Source: Branchiostoma belcheri
Taxonomy: Eukaryota > Chordata > Leptocardii > Amphioxiformes > Branchiostomatidae
Length of the DNA stretch: 64,000 nucleotides
Direction of reading: 5' to 3'
NCBI RefSeq assembly: GCF_001625305.1
Contig: NW_017802824.1
Location: forward strand, 2,364,412 to 2,428,411
The translations under genes and the position numbers were made by a program. Below, piece after piece: positions 10,594-40,290 of the stretch (positions within the stretch are counted from its first letter, which is position 1; each line of letters begins with the position of its first letter). The notes beneath the pieces are model-generated. The model was not told where the DNA came from. It saw only the letters and a list, made by a program, of their open reading frames with translations, and did no database searches.

Positions 10594-13500
10594 TCATGTG
10601 GCTTCCCTTTGTGATGACTTCGCAATCAGTGATGGTACGAGCTCTATTTTCTTCCTAGGTACAAGTATCTCCAAAAGCTTCCAAAACAAGTAGTTCACAA
10701 TCACTATGAGCAACACAAACAGCACCCATCCACTGCCGCTGTGGCTGTATCTGTGTATCCTGTCTGCGAGGGTCGAGCCGGGAAGTTCCGCCGTTGCGTC
10801 GTACACGATCTCCGTCCGGCGCGCCACGTCCTGCCACGTGTACATCCTCCCGATGCGTTCGTGTCTCTCTCGTGGCGAAACGATCCGTCCTCGTTTTTTG
10901 TCCTCCACGGCGTTTTCTAAAGCGATGAGTAACGATTTTACGCTGGGTTCCGCGAGGTAGATGAGCTCGTCGGGTAGGACCTCGGGAACGCCGCCGATCC
11001 GCGTGCTGACGACCTGCAGGCCGCACGCCTCCGCCTCCACGATGGCGATACAGAAGGCCTCGGTCAGGGACGTGTTGAGGAAAATGTCCCCCTGTACCAG
11101 GACGTCACGGACATCCTCATGATTGACAGATCCCAGCAGCTGTACCCTGTAGTACACACATCAAGTACTGTTACTAGTGTTAGGTCACACTGGCTTAAAT
11201 TTACGGATGATGTCCTCAAATTTTAAGGAGACCCCCACACTATTGCACGCAGGTGAACAAAAAGCTGCAGGAATACTGGAAAGCTGGTATTGTGAATTTG
11301 CGGTAGTACATAGACCCTGTTCATACCAGACTTATATTTAGCGGTTTCAACCGGTTTTTCAAAAACTGGTTTTTATTTAACCTGGTGTGAACGCAAATTA
11401 ACCGGTTTTTTAGGGGTTTAAATCCGATTTTGAAAAACCACCTCGGGAGGTGGTTTTTGAGGGGTTTTTGTGGTTTTTTTCCACCGAAAAACCTAGTCTG
11501 AACGCTAAGGGTTTATTGAACTGGTTTTTGCGTCATAATTCCGGGGTCACGGGGTCTGCATCCTGGCCGTGTGCGACCTGCAAGCTTTTTTGATCGCGTT
11601 GTTTTGACCAACTTGAGTTCGTTTCCACTGTTTTTCCATGGTTTCTCTTCATTTTGCGATGGAATCAGCATATGCAACCTGGTCGGCGGACGAGACGCTC
11701 CTGATACTTAGGTTTGGAGAGCAGGAGTCGCCGAATTCGAAAAAGTTGGGGGCGAGGGCTCTACCGAAACAAAAATGTTGGAGGAGACTGATTTCTTGAA
11801 GATAAAGGATCAGTGCCGCAGTAAGGTAAAAAAAAAAACTGAAGACGGCATACAAGTAAGAAGGCCAAGGACAACAATCGGAAGAGCGGGAGGAACGGTT
11901 ATTCAAACTGCAGTCATGGCCGATTAATTGGATATTCACCGGACAGGATTTTTTCAAAACCGGTTATCAAAAGTCTGGTATGAACGCTAAGGGTTTTAGC
12001 CGGGTTTTTGAAAAACCGGTTGAAACCGCTAAATATAAGTCTGGTATGAACAGGGTCATAGTGACTTTTACGACAAGCCAACATATGATGGCCTTTTGCA
12101 GCAGTTCTTGAGTTCCATGGAGCCTCCGTAACCTGGGTGCCATCCTCTAAAGTTACTGCCGACTCCCTATTGTCACTAGCTACCATGGACAACGGAGGAT
12201 GGCACCCAGGCCAAAGCCTCCTCCTGAATTTTGCCAGTTGCAGACAATATCTTTTCAGACACAACATTTGGAAAGTACAGACGGGATGTTATTAATAACC
12301 TTATATACATGAATACGACTTTATATGAGACGTTCTGCCAAAGTGCTATGCACAAAACATTACAGGTTTTGTGCAGGTGCAGTAAGTTCTGCCAACGTGC
12401 TTCCTTCCCATGACCTCACCTGTCGTGCAGCTGGTACTGTTCTCGTACCTCCTCCAGCAGGATCCGCTTTGGCCCGTCTCCACCAATCAGGAAGTGGACG
12501 TCTGGATGACTTGCACACAGTTCTGAGGTAAAAGATTATGCCTTTATGAAGGAACAGTTACATTACCAACTGGGTAGATTTTGAAAACAGTTACTCAGGC
12601 AATGGAATAGATGTTCAAAAATCCTGTTGCTTGAGTAACTGTTACTTTGGTATCTTATTACATGGATGTCTAACCTTCATCAACATATCTGCTATCTTCA
12701 TATACATAAATGTTACCCAACACCATAGGGTGTCTTGTACAGCACCAGTTGCCATGGTGACAGCCATCTGGCCAGAAATAACTTATTTGTTTACTGGTAA
12801 TTTGGAATGGAAGAAGAATAGGAAGACGTGAAACAGTGAGAGCAACACAAAAGACATGTTTTGCTTCTGAGAAGGTACCCGGTAAACATAATGACCAGCT
12901 TCCACCAGATGATAAATGTTACCTGGGATAATGCCAGCCAGAAGGTCGATGCCCTTCCTGTAGACCAGTCGACTCATGACCACCACTGTGGTCCTGTCTG
13001 CCCTCCGCTGGGAAGGGTCAGGAGTGAAGACTGTGGAATCCACAGCGTTGGGGATAACATACACCTTGTGTGGGGCCAGGGCTGCTCGTAACACTGTGTT
13101 CTCTTTACCTACATTTGTAAGGATATAGCAAGTGCATAATAAATGATACATGTATCTCGTAGATAAGTAGAATGATTAAGCTTTCTCTGAAATTGCAGAA
13201 TTTTATATGTGATAATTTTATAGAGTATACCTTAGACACTGTACTTTCAATCATCCATGACAACTAAAAACATATTCTACAGCATGCATGAAGGAAAGAC
13301 ATATGTCAGGGTTGAGACTTGCAATCTGGCAGAATTGGTAAATCAGTGATTCTGATCAGAGTCTCGAAATGAGATCTATGCCCATGGAATCGGTGATTGT
13401 ACTGACAGAGATCCGGAATATTGAATATTACTTTTCAACTTTGATTTGAAATTCATTTTTGGGCACAACCTAATAAATTGGGTGTACCATATATGAAATA

Positions 13501-14632
13501 GAATAAGAATAATGTCAAAACAAAAAAACTAATTATGTTTCATTTCTAAAGAAAAGGACTACAAATAATGAACCATACATCTAACATACGTAAACTTACG
13601 AAAATATTTGGGTGCACTGGTGCACCCACAGTAGAAAAAAATTGGGTGTACAGCTCCAAGTCCAAATTTGGGTACACTAATATAAGGTGTACATATGCAC
13701 TCAGTATTTCAAGCCCAGGCATATATACTAGTACTCACTTGTGTGAGAAACACAGATGACATGTTTAACATCTGCAAGGGAGAACTTGAGGATCTTGTTG
13801 GTGAGAATGGAGCTCGCGTCGGCGAACCCGAACAGGGAGTGGTCGGTGAAGACCGTGCTGATGCCCATCGTGCAGGCGTGGAACATCGCCTCGTGAGCCA
13901 GCGCCGAGAACGCCGAGTGACCGTGAACGATCGTGATCTCCTCTCGGAGTAAAATGTTGCGGATGATGGGGAGTGTGGCGAATAGCGTGGGGAGGATACA
14001 TTGTTTGTAGGCCACCATGAGGGGGAGGTAGTACACCTTCAGGTTGTTGGTGAGATAGCGGACTCCTGTCCTGTGGCCATACGCATGGGTGATGACAACA
14101 ACCTGCAAACAAAACAGCAAAACAATGGAAATAGTTAAAATAAAAAAAAGTAAATGCAAAGTGGTATATATGCAAAAAGCAGGAGATTGATTTCAAATAA
14201 TTTGCATCTATGTGATGCATTTTTAAACAAAAACAGTGATAGCTTGCTTTCTTCTTGTAAAAGAATTTCAATTTATTTATAATTATAACTGTTATATTTT
14301 TAAAATTTCTGGCAAGAAAATTCTTGACAAATTTCCTTCAAATCAAAACAATCTCTGAAATTTTGGCAAAACTTAGTCAAACCTCCAATTTTTCCAAGCG
14401 GACCAACTCCCCTGGAATGTTATCTGTCTATTTGGCCAATTTCTACTCTTTTTCCAGCCGCTTCCTGAAGCCTGGTAGTGGTAGAGGCTACCCAAGTTGT
14501 ACATGACAATGTTTGACAACTTGCCTTGTGTCCACGCTGTAACAAACACTGTGAGAGCTGATAGATGTGGCTCTCTACTCCCCCTGTGTTGGGGAAGAAG
14601 AAGTCGGACACCATGCACACGTTGTGCACCAT
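10594..14632 (-). CDS. PIGA: Phosphatidylinositol N-acetylglucosaminyltransferase subunit A
   Basis: Catalytic subunit of the ER complex that adds GlcNAc from UDP-GlcNAc to phosphatidylinositol, the first step of GPI-anchor synthesis. Exons: 14632-14525, 14102-13739, 13108-12923, 12522-12420, 11146-10594; all phases match and give 437 codons plus stop (human 484). The N-terminus reads [20 protein letters not shown], then [42 protein letters not shown] and LIGGDGPKR. The GT4-family E-x7-E motif is E283..E291 (EAFCIAIVE). A single membrane helix (about residues 394-415, [16 protein letters not shown]) near the C-terminus anchors it. The start is the first Met after an in-frame stop. Intron 1 begins AAG|GCAAGT, a GC-AG intron. 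It lies head-to-head with RECQL. Confidence 0.96.
11314..12056 (+). mobile_element. Harbinger-like DNA transposon derivative in PIGA intron 4
   Basis: Terminal inverted repeats of about 60 bp start ACCCTGTTCATACCAGAC and end with its complement. CATAG stands on both sides (11309-11313 and 12057-12061), so the target duplication is 3-5 bp. Repeated GGTTTTT/CCGGTTTTT blocks fill the arms. The centre holds a decayed Myb/SANT-like reading frame (11658-11920), typical of PIF/Harbinger elements. No transposase was seen. Confidence 0.7.
11658..11920 (+). pseudogene. Decayed Myb/SANT-like DNA-binding protein of the Harbinger element
   Basis: Starts [19 protein letters not shown], the W..DET..L pattern of Myb/SANT-like domains in Harbinger accessory proteins. 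It stops early; the match continues in other frames as [11 protein letters not shown] and [11 protein letters not shown], the usual QCR.K.K and SG motifs. At least two frame changes make it non-functional. Confidence 0.6.
14395..14492 (+). repeat. Partial copy of the CTCTACCAGGCTTC foldback family
   Basis: Half of the foldback element found whole at 44628-44815 and 56389-56573 (GGCCAATTTCTACTCTTT, CAGCCGCTTCCTGAAGCCTG). It lies just inside PIGA intron 1. Another half-copy is at 35703-35795. Confidence 0.7.
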
Positions 14633-15132
14633 CGTTTCTTTATAATACTGTCTCCAAGTTTGTCTCCAAGTGGTTCGCTAACTGTCGTCTGTATGTGCTC
14701 TTTCTGTCTTGCTCTTCCTGAACCGCATCAAAACAAACGACAACTGAGATATTGCAGCATAAAATTTCACATTTTACTAAGCATACGAACAATAATACAT
14801 CATTTTATGATTAATAATAAAAATGGTATTTGTTTAAGTGTACAATGGTACTAAAATAATATCTATACACGTGTTGCATGGATATTTTTCTTTAGCTGCG
14901 GTGCGCATGAACTTTCACCTTTCAACATGGCGGCAAATTGCAATTTTTGGTCACATGTGATTCATATTTTGGGTGATTTTGGCTCTCTTTCCGGCTAAAT
15001 GGTGCTCAAGTGTGTGAAATACGTCTGAAAACATTTGAACTCAATTGTTTAGCTAGTGCGTGTTCTCTCCACCTTGTTGCGTTGGGCGCAAGCAAATACG
15101 TATACTGCCATCGCCCCCCTCCCCATTTCAAC
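14633..15132. promoter_or_regulatory. Shared PIGA/RECQL divergent promoter region
   Basis: The 500 bp between the two start codons must hold both promoters. It contains AACATGGCGGC (14924-14934), a full match to the YY1 consensus AANATGGCGGC, and GTGCGCATGA (14901-14910), half of an NRF1-type site. No TATA box was recognised. A short upstream frame opens at 14927 and stops before the RECQL start. Confidence 0.6.
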
Positions 15133-32563
<17,431 letters not shown>

Positions 32564-33149
32564 GTTAACAGCAAAGGAACAAATAGAGTTGCAGAAATTT
32601 GTTGAAAGAACAGATAAAAGTCAGAATCTTGTTATTGATTGAGGCAGTACTTTAAATTAGGCTCATTTTCAAGAAAGTTACTAGTGGTTGAAAAAGGAGA
32701 GAATGAGAACCAACCTCTTTCAGGGCACAACTAGTTACAAAGTCAGCACAAATTTACTAGATTATTTATACCACCAAGTCTGTTTCTAACAGATGTTTGG
32801 GTTAGTGTTGGCCATAGACTACAGACATGGTTAAACAATTAACACTCTGGAAACATAGATGTTTTATTTATTGCTTCATGTAGCAATTGTTTATTTACAA
32901 TTATAATATGGTACATTCAGATATTAGAAACTATTTGATTGGGACCATTTTTATTATCCAGAAGGTAAAATATTGTGCAAAAAATGTACAATAGTCTGTA
33001 TTTCAACAGTTCATTCAAATCTGATTTGTTTATGGAACAAGAGTCGTCATGCCTCTGGAAATAATTCATGCTGGTGGTACGTAAGATTAAATGCAACCCA
33101 GTCCAAGTGGTGACTACTAAGCCTTATTGTGTATGTTATTATTTTTACA

Positions 33150-33375
33150 AAATCATTGTCTTCAGCTGAATCTTGTCTACATACATGTAAGAGCTCACAG
33201 ACCTACCCTGAACAGAGACGGGGGCGACACAAGTTATCTTGCACATATGACCCAATACTATTATGGTCACGTGTCTCTGACAGCACGTTCCAAGAGTAGA
33301 CGGGTCCATTCTGGATCCGTGAACAAGGTTGACTGAGTCAGCCAAAAATTTGGGAAAAGTTTCATTGTAGTGGCA
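33150..33375 (+). pseudogene. Penelope-like retroelement endonuclease remnant
   Basis: Reads RAHRPTLNRDGG, then in another frame HKLSCTYDPILLWSRVSDS, then SAKNLGK. It parallels the remnant at 1555-1700, which has PSVNKDGGRYRLPATYDLL and SASENLG. Frameshifted. It lies between the 3' ends of RECQL and BLOC1S3. Confidence 0.55.
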
Positions 33376-33388
33376 GTTAAAGTTTACT

Positions 33389-33394
33389 TTTATT
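33389..33394 (-). terminator. Probable BLOC1S3 polyadenylation signal
   Basis: AATAAA on the minus strand, 112 bp downstream of the BLOC1S3 stop. A hairpin (33407-33495; GCCTGGTTACC pairing with GGTTAACCAGGC, AGTCTTTATC with GATAAAGACT) lies between stop and signal and looks like a small foldback element. Confidence 0.55.
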
Positions 33395-33505
33395 TCATTA
33401 CTAGCCTGGTTACCAGGCCTATTTTAGCTCCCAAGTCTTTATCTGCTATTTGCTGAGAGGATAAAGACTCGGGACTCGGTTAACCAGGCAAAATCAGTAC
33501 TAGTG

Positions 33506-36500
33506 CTAACTGGACGGTGCAGCTGTGTGGCGTGAAGGGACAGTCAGTTGAGGCAGCAGGTTACATGTAGAGATGATGTCCACCTTCTCCTGCAGACTCA
33601 CCAGGTCTCTCTGGATCACACTCAGGTTATGGGTCACATCCTGAGGAGGAGGGGGGCAGAGAGCATGTAAAGCATTATTATGTTAACCTTAGAAGGAAAA
33701 CATACTGTTTTTGCTCTGTTTCTTCTTCTTCTCCAAACAGTGACCTCTGACCTGACCAATTACAGGATTTGTTGACGTTTGTCACCATGGTGACTGGTGT
33801 TGGGTTACATAATGTTGCAATTTCACGGTCTGCTCTGCTCCTGTCACCATATACTAGTAGTACATGTACATGTATGTGAATGTGTTTGAGTAAAAATTAA
33901 CAGAGCAGACCATGTCCGAAGGTAAACATTATGCATTTGCTTTGAAAACGTTACTAGTACTTCTCTAGTTTCTTACACTTTTTGATTTCAAGCTAGCCAG
34001 CCTGAAAGTACTGATTAAGCCTGAAATTTTCTTGTGTCATCTCAATTTTTTAAGTTAGGCCACACCAATTTAATTTGTTGGTTCTCGGATTTGCCTCTTC
34101 ATTTTTTTCTGATTTCCAAAAAAAAAAGTTTCTGATTCTAAATCAACTCAAATATGTTCATATTTTGCCCCCAACAGTTGAGGAAAGTCCTTTTCTTCCT
34201 AGTTGTTAAAGCTTTTCCATCTATCAATGCAGTGGTTTGATACCTGGCCCACTAAAATAACAGACCCTATCCTTGGTGCTGAACTGCTCTCATTTGTACA
34301 TTTTAACTCTTTATATTTCCCCTAATAGTACAGTATTTTCTTAGTAATTGTGACTACTTGGCCCACGAAAATTCATCCCTCACCTGTAGTGCTGCTTTAG
34401 ACTTAATGAGATGTTCTGTGGAGGTGTGTATGGTCCTGTTGCCATGGTGATAGGAAACTGACAGAAATTCTCTGATATTCTTCTTCAGACTTCTGTTCCT
34501 CTCATCTGTTAACAAGAAATGTTTTTAATGTCAGGACATGTTACCATGAAGAAATATGTACAAGTCAAATGTATGACATGATTTTTTTGTATAACGTCAT
34601 GCCATCAAGTAAAAGAGTTATCAACCAAGGATTGAGGACTGGTGTTCAAAAACTTGTTTTCCCTAGAACTATTGTAGAATGGACCTTGCTGCCACTAAGA
34701 ACAGGGGAATCATCACTTAGTCTAGATACCTTTCTTTAAACAACATTTACAGTTAGATTTGCAAAGGTTAGGTGTAACAGGTCCTTTGGTGTAATCTAGC
34801 CAGCTGCTATGTGCTAGTGAAGCTGGTGTGTTACGTTGAATGGCATTTATACTGGCTATACAGTTACAGGACAGAATACTAATGTTAGTACATTGTAGAA
34901 TTTCACCCCCTAAATTATTGAATCCTTGGCTTTATACATATTGTTTGGTGAATCATACTAAGAGACTGTCCAAAGTAGAGATCTTTTCTAGTGGAACTGA
35001 ATGAAGTACATACATACATACAACACTCAACATAGTGACTGTATTAATCATTGCCTACCTAGTTTCTTGTGCAGCAATGTGTTGTACTTTGGAGGAATTT
35101 TCTCTATTTCTGGTTTTCCCACTTGAGGCTGTCCTCCACCCTCTGCTGTTGCCTCTGTAAAAAGAAATGTTTGCATATATTGAGCAGTAGATACTAAAGT
35201 ATGTGTTCTGCCCTAGGTTTAAGTTTACTCTGTGTCATGACACACAAATGGCATAAATTGGATTGGGTAAGTACAAGCTCTGAAGTACAAAAAAAAAAGA
35301 AAGGTAGCACCATAGCCTCTTTGAGACTGTATGTACATGTTGTGACAGCATGTCTAGGGAATGGTATTGGAAGGCAAAGCGATGATTCCTCTCCTTCCAT
35401 CGCTTTTTACCTCCCCAACAAAAGTTAGGTACCCATTTTATACTTGCCGGTGGAAGTGAGGAAAGCTGTCTAAATTATTAGTCTTTCCCAAGACCAAATA
35501 ATAATAAAGCATCTATTGTCTCTGATGCTGGGATCGTGGAAAAAGGCAGGATTTTTATACAAAAATTTTAGCCTCTACCAGGCTTCAATGGCGACTGTCA
35601 AGAGTATGTATTGGCTAAACAGACAACAGGCCAGTTGAGTTACATTTGTGGCCCGCTAAAGGTGTACAGTTCATGCAGAGCAGTAAACTGCACTCCTTTA
35701 GAGGAACAACTCCCCTAGAATGTCATGATCTGTCTAAAAATAGTATATGGCCAATTTCCACTCTTTCCAGCCACTTCTGAAGCCTGGCAGAGGCTATAAG
35801 AGATGTTACCTGCTGTTGCCGGCTGCTGCTGCTTGTCTGTTGGCAGCACCTTTGTCCCCTGTTCTGTATCAGACTCATCGTCATCATCATCATCAGTCTC
35901 TGACGCCTCCCCACTCACAACCACTCCTGCCTTCTGGCTAGAATCTAACATCAGGAGGGAAAAAGTCTGTATTTAAGATCTAATGAGCAAACTGACTATG
36001 GTAGGGTATTTCTGTTTACCTTCACAAAAGGAAACAGTAATTTGTTTTGCTCAGTTTCTTCTTCCTCTCCAAACAAATAAAGTCAATGACCTGGAGCAGA
36101 TGTCTGTCACCATGGTAACTGGTGCTGTAGCAGACACCCTGTGGTACTGTGTTACATTATGTAGCAGAACAGAGTTGGAGAGTGCTCACCATACAAAAGA
36201 ATGTACATGTATTTGACTTTGAATAACAATAAATAGTGTTGTTGGGCTAGACCTGGTGAAAGTAAACATTGTGCATTTGCTTTGAGATATGTTACCTTTC
36301 TAGTTAACATTCGTTTTTGGCCTTTAAAAGATAGATAAAGAGGCAATTTTGCAAAAATTCAAACACAAAACGCTTGTAATTATTGAACAGTACGGGTTCG
36401 AGTGACAGTATAAAGTGACTGAGTCCAACGGATCCTGGACCTTATGACCTAGTACGGTGGTATGGTCAAAATGTAATAGTAGCAGCCTGGGTTTGATTCC

Positions 36501-36718
36501 CAGGAGTCCTCTTTTGTGTCTACATGTTTCTGAATTGCTCACCCCTAGTAACAAAAGGACCCTTCAGACAAGTCAGTTGGCTGCACTACACACCCACCTG
36601 ACATGCCCCCCCTGCCCGGACCCCCCTCCAGTATGGCTGCCACCTCCCCGTCTGACTCCTCTGACTCTGATGCCTCTCCTGCCACCACCACTGGGAACCC
36701 TGACGGCTGGCTAGACAT
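33506..36718 (-). CDS. BLOC1S3: Biogenesis of lysosome-related organelles complex 1 subunit 3
   Basis: Subunit of the cytosolic BLOC-1 complex, which sorts cargo from endosomes to lysosome-related organelles. Exons: 36718-36598, 35944-35810, 35154-35059, 34505-34384, 33640-33506; phases 1,1,1,0 fit and give 202 residues, the length of the human protein. The N-terminal half is acidic and disordered with two [AS]GEASE[ST] boxes (VVVAGEASESEESDGE and VVVSGEASETDDDDDD), like the repeated GEA.ETDSE boxes of human BLOC1S3. The C-terminal part is helical: NRSLKKNIREFLS, then DLVSLQEKVDIISTCNLLPQ, matching human DLCALAERLDIVAGCRLLP. Each exon is small, so no long reading frame marks the gene. It lies head-to-head with SNIP1 and tail-to-tail with RECQL. 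Confidence 0.88.
34640..34870 (+). pseudogene. 3' end of a CR1/L2-type LINE
   Basis: Reads VFPRTIVEWTLLPLRTGESS then LSLDTFL and stop, the conserved C-terminus of CR1/L2-like ORF2 (usually F.PRTI.EWN.LP). The 3' UTR contains AGCTGGTGTGTTACG..GGCTATACAGTTACAG. The same tail occurs at 36985-37055, inverted at about 59745-59810, and as a back-to-back pair at 22650-22800 around CTGTATCTGTATATATACAG. Confidence 0.65.
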
Positions 36719-37526
36719 GGCTTCTCTGAGTCAGGGCTGGAGACACAGAAAAATGTTTAATTTAAAGCACTGACAAAATACGATATCAGGATCCGGAGGA
36801 TAAAATAGAAAATATTTTGGATCAGTGGATGAGGTAATCTTCTGTATCTGATATTGAAATTTACTGCCAAAACAAGCTACGTGAGGCATCTATTTATTTT
36901 TTTGGTACCACCCATAAATAGCAGGGTCTGTTTACGATACGAAATAAGCAACTTAAGTGACACTTTACTGTCAGCGACATCACATATCAATCAAGCTGGT
37001 GTGTTACGCCGAAAGGCGGTTATACCGGCTATACAGATACAGCTACAGATAACGTTACATACACTACTTTGCCTTGCAGATATTAATATATTTTGTCTAT
37101 GCAAGGAGCTTCAAATATTTTGGGGTGAAGCTCCTTGATCTATGTTATGGGAGAGAATTCATTCAACTCTCTATATTAAAATTTGACCATAAAAACGCGA
37201 CAAACACACTTACTGTACGTACTTTGCTTTGCCTGAATTTGTTTTTCAAACCCGGAAGTCAACTCTTCTGGTCAAAGGTTACTACCCAAAATGCATCGCG
37301 ATTGTGCTTTGGAGAAAAGTGTGTCGCGACGTCTCGAAATTCGTCAACAACGTCTTTTAGTAAGTTTTACTCTGATCTAAGAAACCTTGAGACTTTGAGG
37401 CAGTGCCAGACGATTTTTTTAAGGTTTTGGGGATTGAAGGAAGGCGGGATTCTGAGACGAATGCCGGCGGAAGAGCAAGGAAAACGCACAAGAGACCGCG
37501 AGAAAGACAGGAACTTTCAGACAAAC
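36719..37526. promoter_or_regulatory. Shared BLOC1S3/SNIP1 divergent promoter region
   Basis: 808 bp separate the two start codons. AACATGGCGGA (37524-37534), a YY1-like site, overlaps the SNIP1 start codon. A LINE-tail fragment (about 36985-37055) lies in the middle. No TATA box was recognised. Confidence 0.5.
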
Positions 37527-39053
37527 ATGGCGGAGAAGGAACACTACTCCTCCAGGAGACGATCTCCTTTGGTAAGACGTTAGATTGAATGTCTTAGAGG
37601 TTCAGACGACAGTAAGAAAATGTTTGTATGTATCTATGATAGTATGAGTAGTTTGAATGCAGTGATGTACTTCACAGTTTTGTTGTGACCTAGATTTGCA
37701 TGATGCCAAGAAGTCTTTATTATTTATTGACGAGCTTACACACGATAAAATTATTTCATGGCTCGTACACATATCCAGAGATCTCACCTGATTTTTTTAG
37801 GGGTTAGGTATAGAAGCTAGAGCCCTGACAAAGACGCATGTTTAGAGAGACGTATAGTTCATAATCAGATAGAATCCTGTTTACTACATAGTTGAGAAAA
37901 AAAACTGATATCTGGATTTTCGGTTGGTGCTGTAACTAGTGTAAGAAACAGGAAGAGTGAGTAGAAACTGATAAAAAAAACCTGGTCTCGGGCCAGGGTT
38001 CGAACCCACGAACGAACGTGCCGATGCTCTAACATTCGGCATAAAGGTCTAGACCCATCGACCAAGTCAGTTGGTAGCGCCTATGAACCCCCCACTGTTA
38101 CATTGTCTACAAACAAATGTAATTTTGTGCTTCAGGTGGAGAAGAAGTCCAAAGACTCTCAGAGGAGGAGAGAGGAGGAGAGGTTAGACCGCAGACACAC
38201 AGACAGGACAGAGCAGCGCTCACGGAGCCCAGCAAGGAACCGTGGGGAGGACAGCCGGGATAGAGGGAGGGAGAGAAGCAGGGAGAGAGAAAGGAGGAGA
38301 GACAGAAGCAGAGAGAGGGACCACAGACGAGTGGACAGGGGTGTGAGGGAGGGGGAGAGAGGGGGGAGGCAGCAGCACAGAAGAAGGGATGAACGGGAGA
38401 GAGAGGAAAGAAAGTTTGTGAGAGTGAAGGAAGAGAGGGACAGGAATGACGAGAGAAGACGAGAGGATAAACAGAGGAAACCTGAGAATCCCTTCCAGAC
38501 AGAAGAGGGCACAGAAGGTGGGGAGGAAGAAGAAGCCAACAAGGACCAACCCAACTTTGAACTCTCAGGAGCACTGACGGAAGAGACCAACAAGTTCCGA
38601 GGAGTCGTGATAAAGTATCGTGAGCCGCCCGAGGCTCGCAAACCGAGGAAACGGTGGCGGCTATACCCCTTCAAGGGTGAAGAGGCGTTAAAACCACTCC
38701 ACATCCACCGGCAGAGCGCGTACTTGCTCGGGCGCGAGAGACTCGTGGCAGACATACCAATAGACCACCCGTCGTGCTCGAAACAGCACGCCGCGCTCCA
38801 GTATCGGCTGGTGGACTACGAGAAACCGGACGGCACGACGGGGCGGCGCGTGAAACCGTACATCATCGACCTGGAGTCGGCAAACGGCACGTACGTGAAC
38901 AACCAGAGGATAGAGGCCAGTCGGTACGTGGAACTGATGGAGAAAGACGTGGTGAAGTTCGGGTACAGCTCGCGGGAATATGTTCTCCTGCACGATACCT
39001 CCGACACCTCAGGGGTGCAGGCCGGGGAGGATGATGAAGGGTTGGATGACTAG
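37527..39053 (+). CDS. SNIP1: Smad nuclear-interacting protein 1 (FHA domain)
   Basis: Nuclear protein of the spliceosome (RES-type module) that also binds Smads and p300. Exons: 37527-37571 and 38136-39053, phase 0, 320 residues (human 396). The N-terminal half is Arg/Glu/Asp-rich with RS and RE runs. From residue 156 the FHA module follows: NFELSGALTEETNKFRGVVI, KRWRLYPFKGEE, HRQSAYLLGRERLVADIPID, HPSCSKQHAALQYRLVDYE, ESANGTYVNNQRIE. The phosphopeptide-binding Gly-Arg, Ser..His and Asn-Gly are present. The frame stays open upstream to another ATG at 37461 (adds 22 residues, RDREKDR-rich); I chose 37527 for its ATGGCGG context. A polyadenylation signal is at 40291-40296. Confidence 0.95.
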
Positions 39054-39061
39054 ACATACTT

Positions 39062-39425
39062 CATGCCCGTAGCCAGGATTTTGAATGGGGGGTTCTTCCC
39101 AAATTATGTCCGAGGGACCAGCGAGTGCCATAGGCACGAGGCGAGTGCTGAATTGGCAAACTTCCTCCGGGGGCATGCTTCCTTATAAGATTTTCAAAAT
39201 TGAACCTTCTGAAATGGCATTTTTGAGAGGATTTCAAAGGAAAAATCAGAGATAACTTTTTATTCAACGACAAAGTGAGCAGATTTTTCAGGATTCCAGC
39301 CTTGCTGGTGATACAAATCAGTCCATCTTATAAAGAAAAATCTTGGACCTGTAGATAAAGACAAAAGTGGACCTTTGAGCCTTGTGGGGGGGCGTTTTTC
39401 TGAATTCCCCCTGGCTACGGGCATG
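39062..39425. mobile_element. MITE with CATGCCCGTAGCCAGG inverted ends in the SNIP1 3' UTR
   Basis: Starts CATGCCCGTAGCCAGGATTT and ends CCCTGGCTACGGGCATG. TACTT stands on both sides (39057-39061, 39426-39430). The insertion begins 8 bp after the SNIP1 stop codon, so it forms the first third of the 3' UTR. Confidence 0.75.
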
Positions 39426-40290
39426 TACTTGTCAGTTGTGCATCTGTTAGTGTTTGTTTATCCCCTGTAGTGTTGTCATACAACAGTTTGGTGCCTTGTT
39501 TTTTGTGAGTAGAGTGTGTCAAACCCCTGTCACACATTCAGGTTACTACTATACATGTAGTACCTTTCCATGACCATGGCAGTGGGGGTATATTCCGCTA
39601 TATATGTGTGATACTGATAGGGGCTTCAGGGGACATTGTAAATATCATTCAGAAGTTACTAGGGTTGGTTTAATGATGTATCTTTTTTAATGTGTTGATG
39701 GAGATTGCAAGTATACCATGATGTTCATCTCTTTAATTTCAAAGCAACAGTTAATGTGAACTCAGCATCTAAGTCAGATGTGCAGTATGAGAAATTGCAC
39801 CTTTTCATGATGCTACACACACATACAAACACACACAGTTGAACAACAGTGGCATGTTACTAGTATACATTTGTAGGTCTTGGGTTGGAATATTGTGTTA
39901 AACTCACTCAGAGATACCACCATTGTAAAATTTGTAACATAGTGGTTGCATAGGAACTTTTATTGCTTTTTTGTTGACACTTTTTCAGAACTTCAGTCAG
40001 AAAAAAATTTAAGAAATTGTGTTTAACTTTTTGTCAAAGAATGTCACTGGAAATAAGATTCAGTATTGCCTGATTCAAGAATACACAATGCATGTGTATA
40101 CCTTAGTCAGTACCGGTACTATGTACAGTTAGAAAGATGTGTAAGAATGTGTATTGCAGCCTTCCAACTGCTGTCAAATGTCCCTGACAGAGAAGGTTGC
40201 TCCATCATTTTGTGTGTTTTTTTCCAGAATACGGTAGTGATTGTCATTTGTAATCTTGTAAGTTGTACTTACCTAACATTGAGAACATGT

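Noticed and set aside
38107..38755. Long antisense reading frames opposite SNIP1
   Set aside because: They mirror the purine-rich RS/RE coding sequence, giving Ser/Leu/Pro shadows with no domain.
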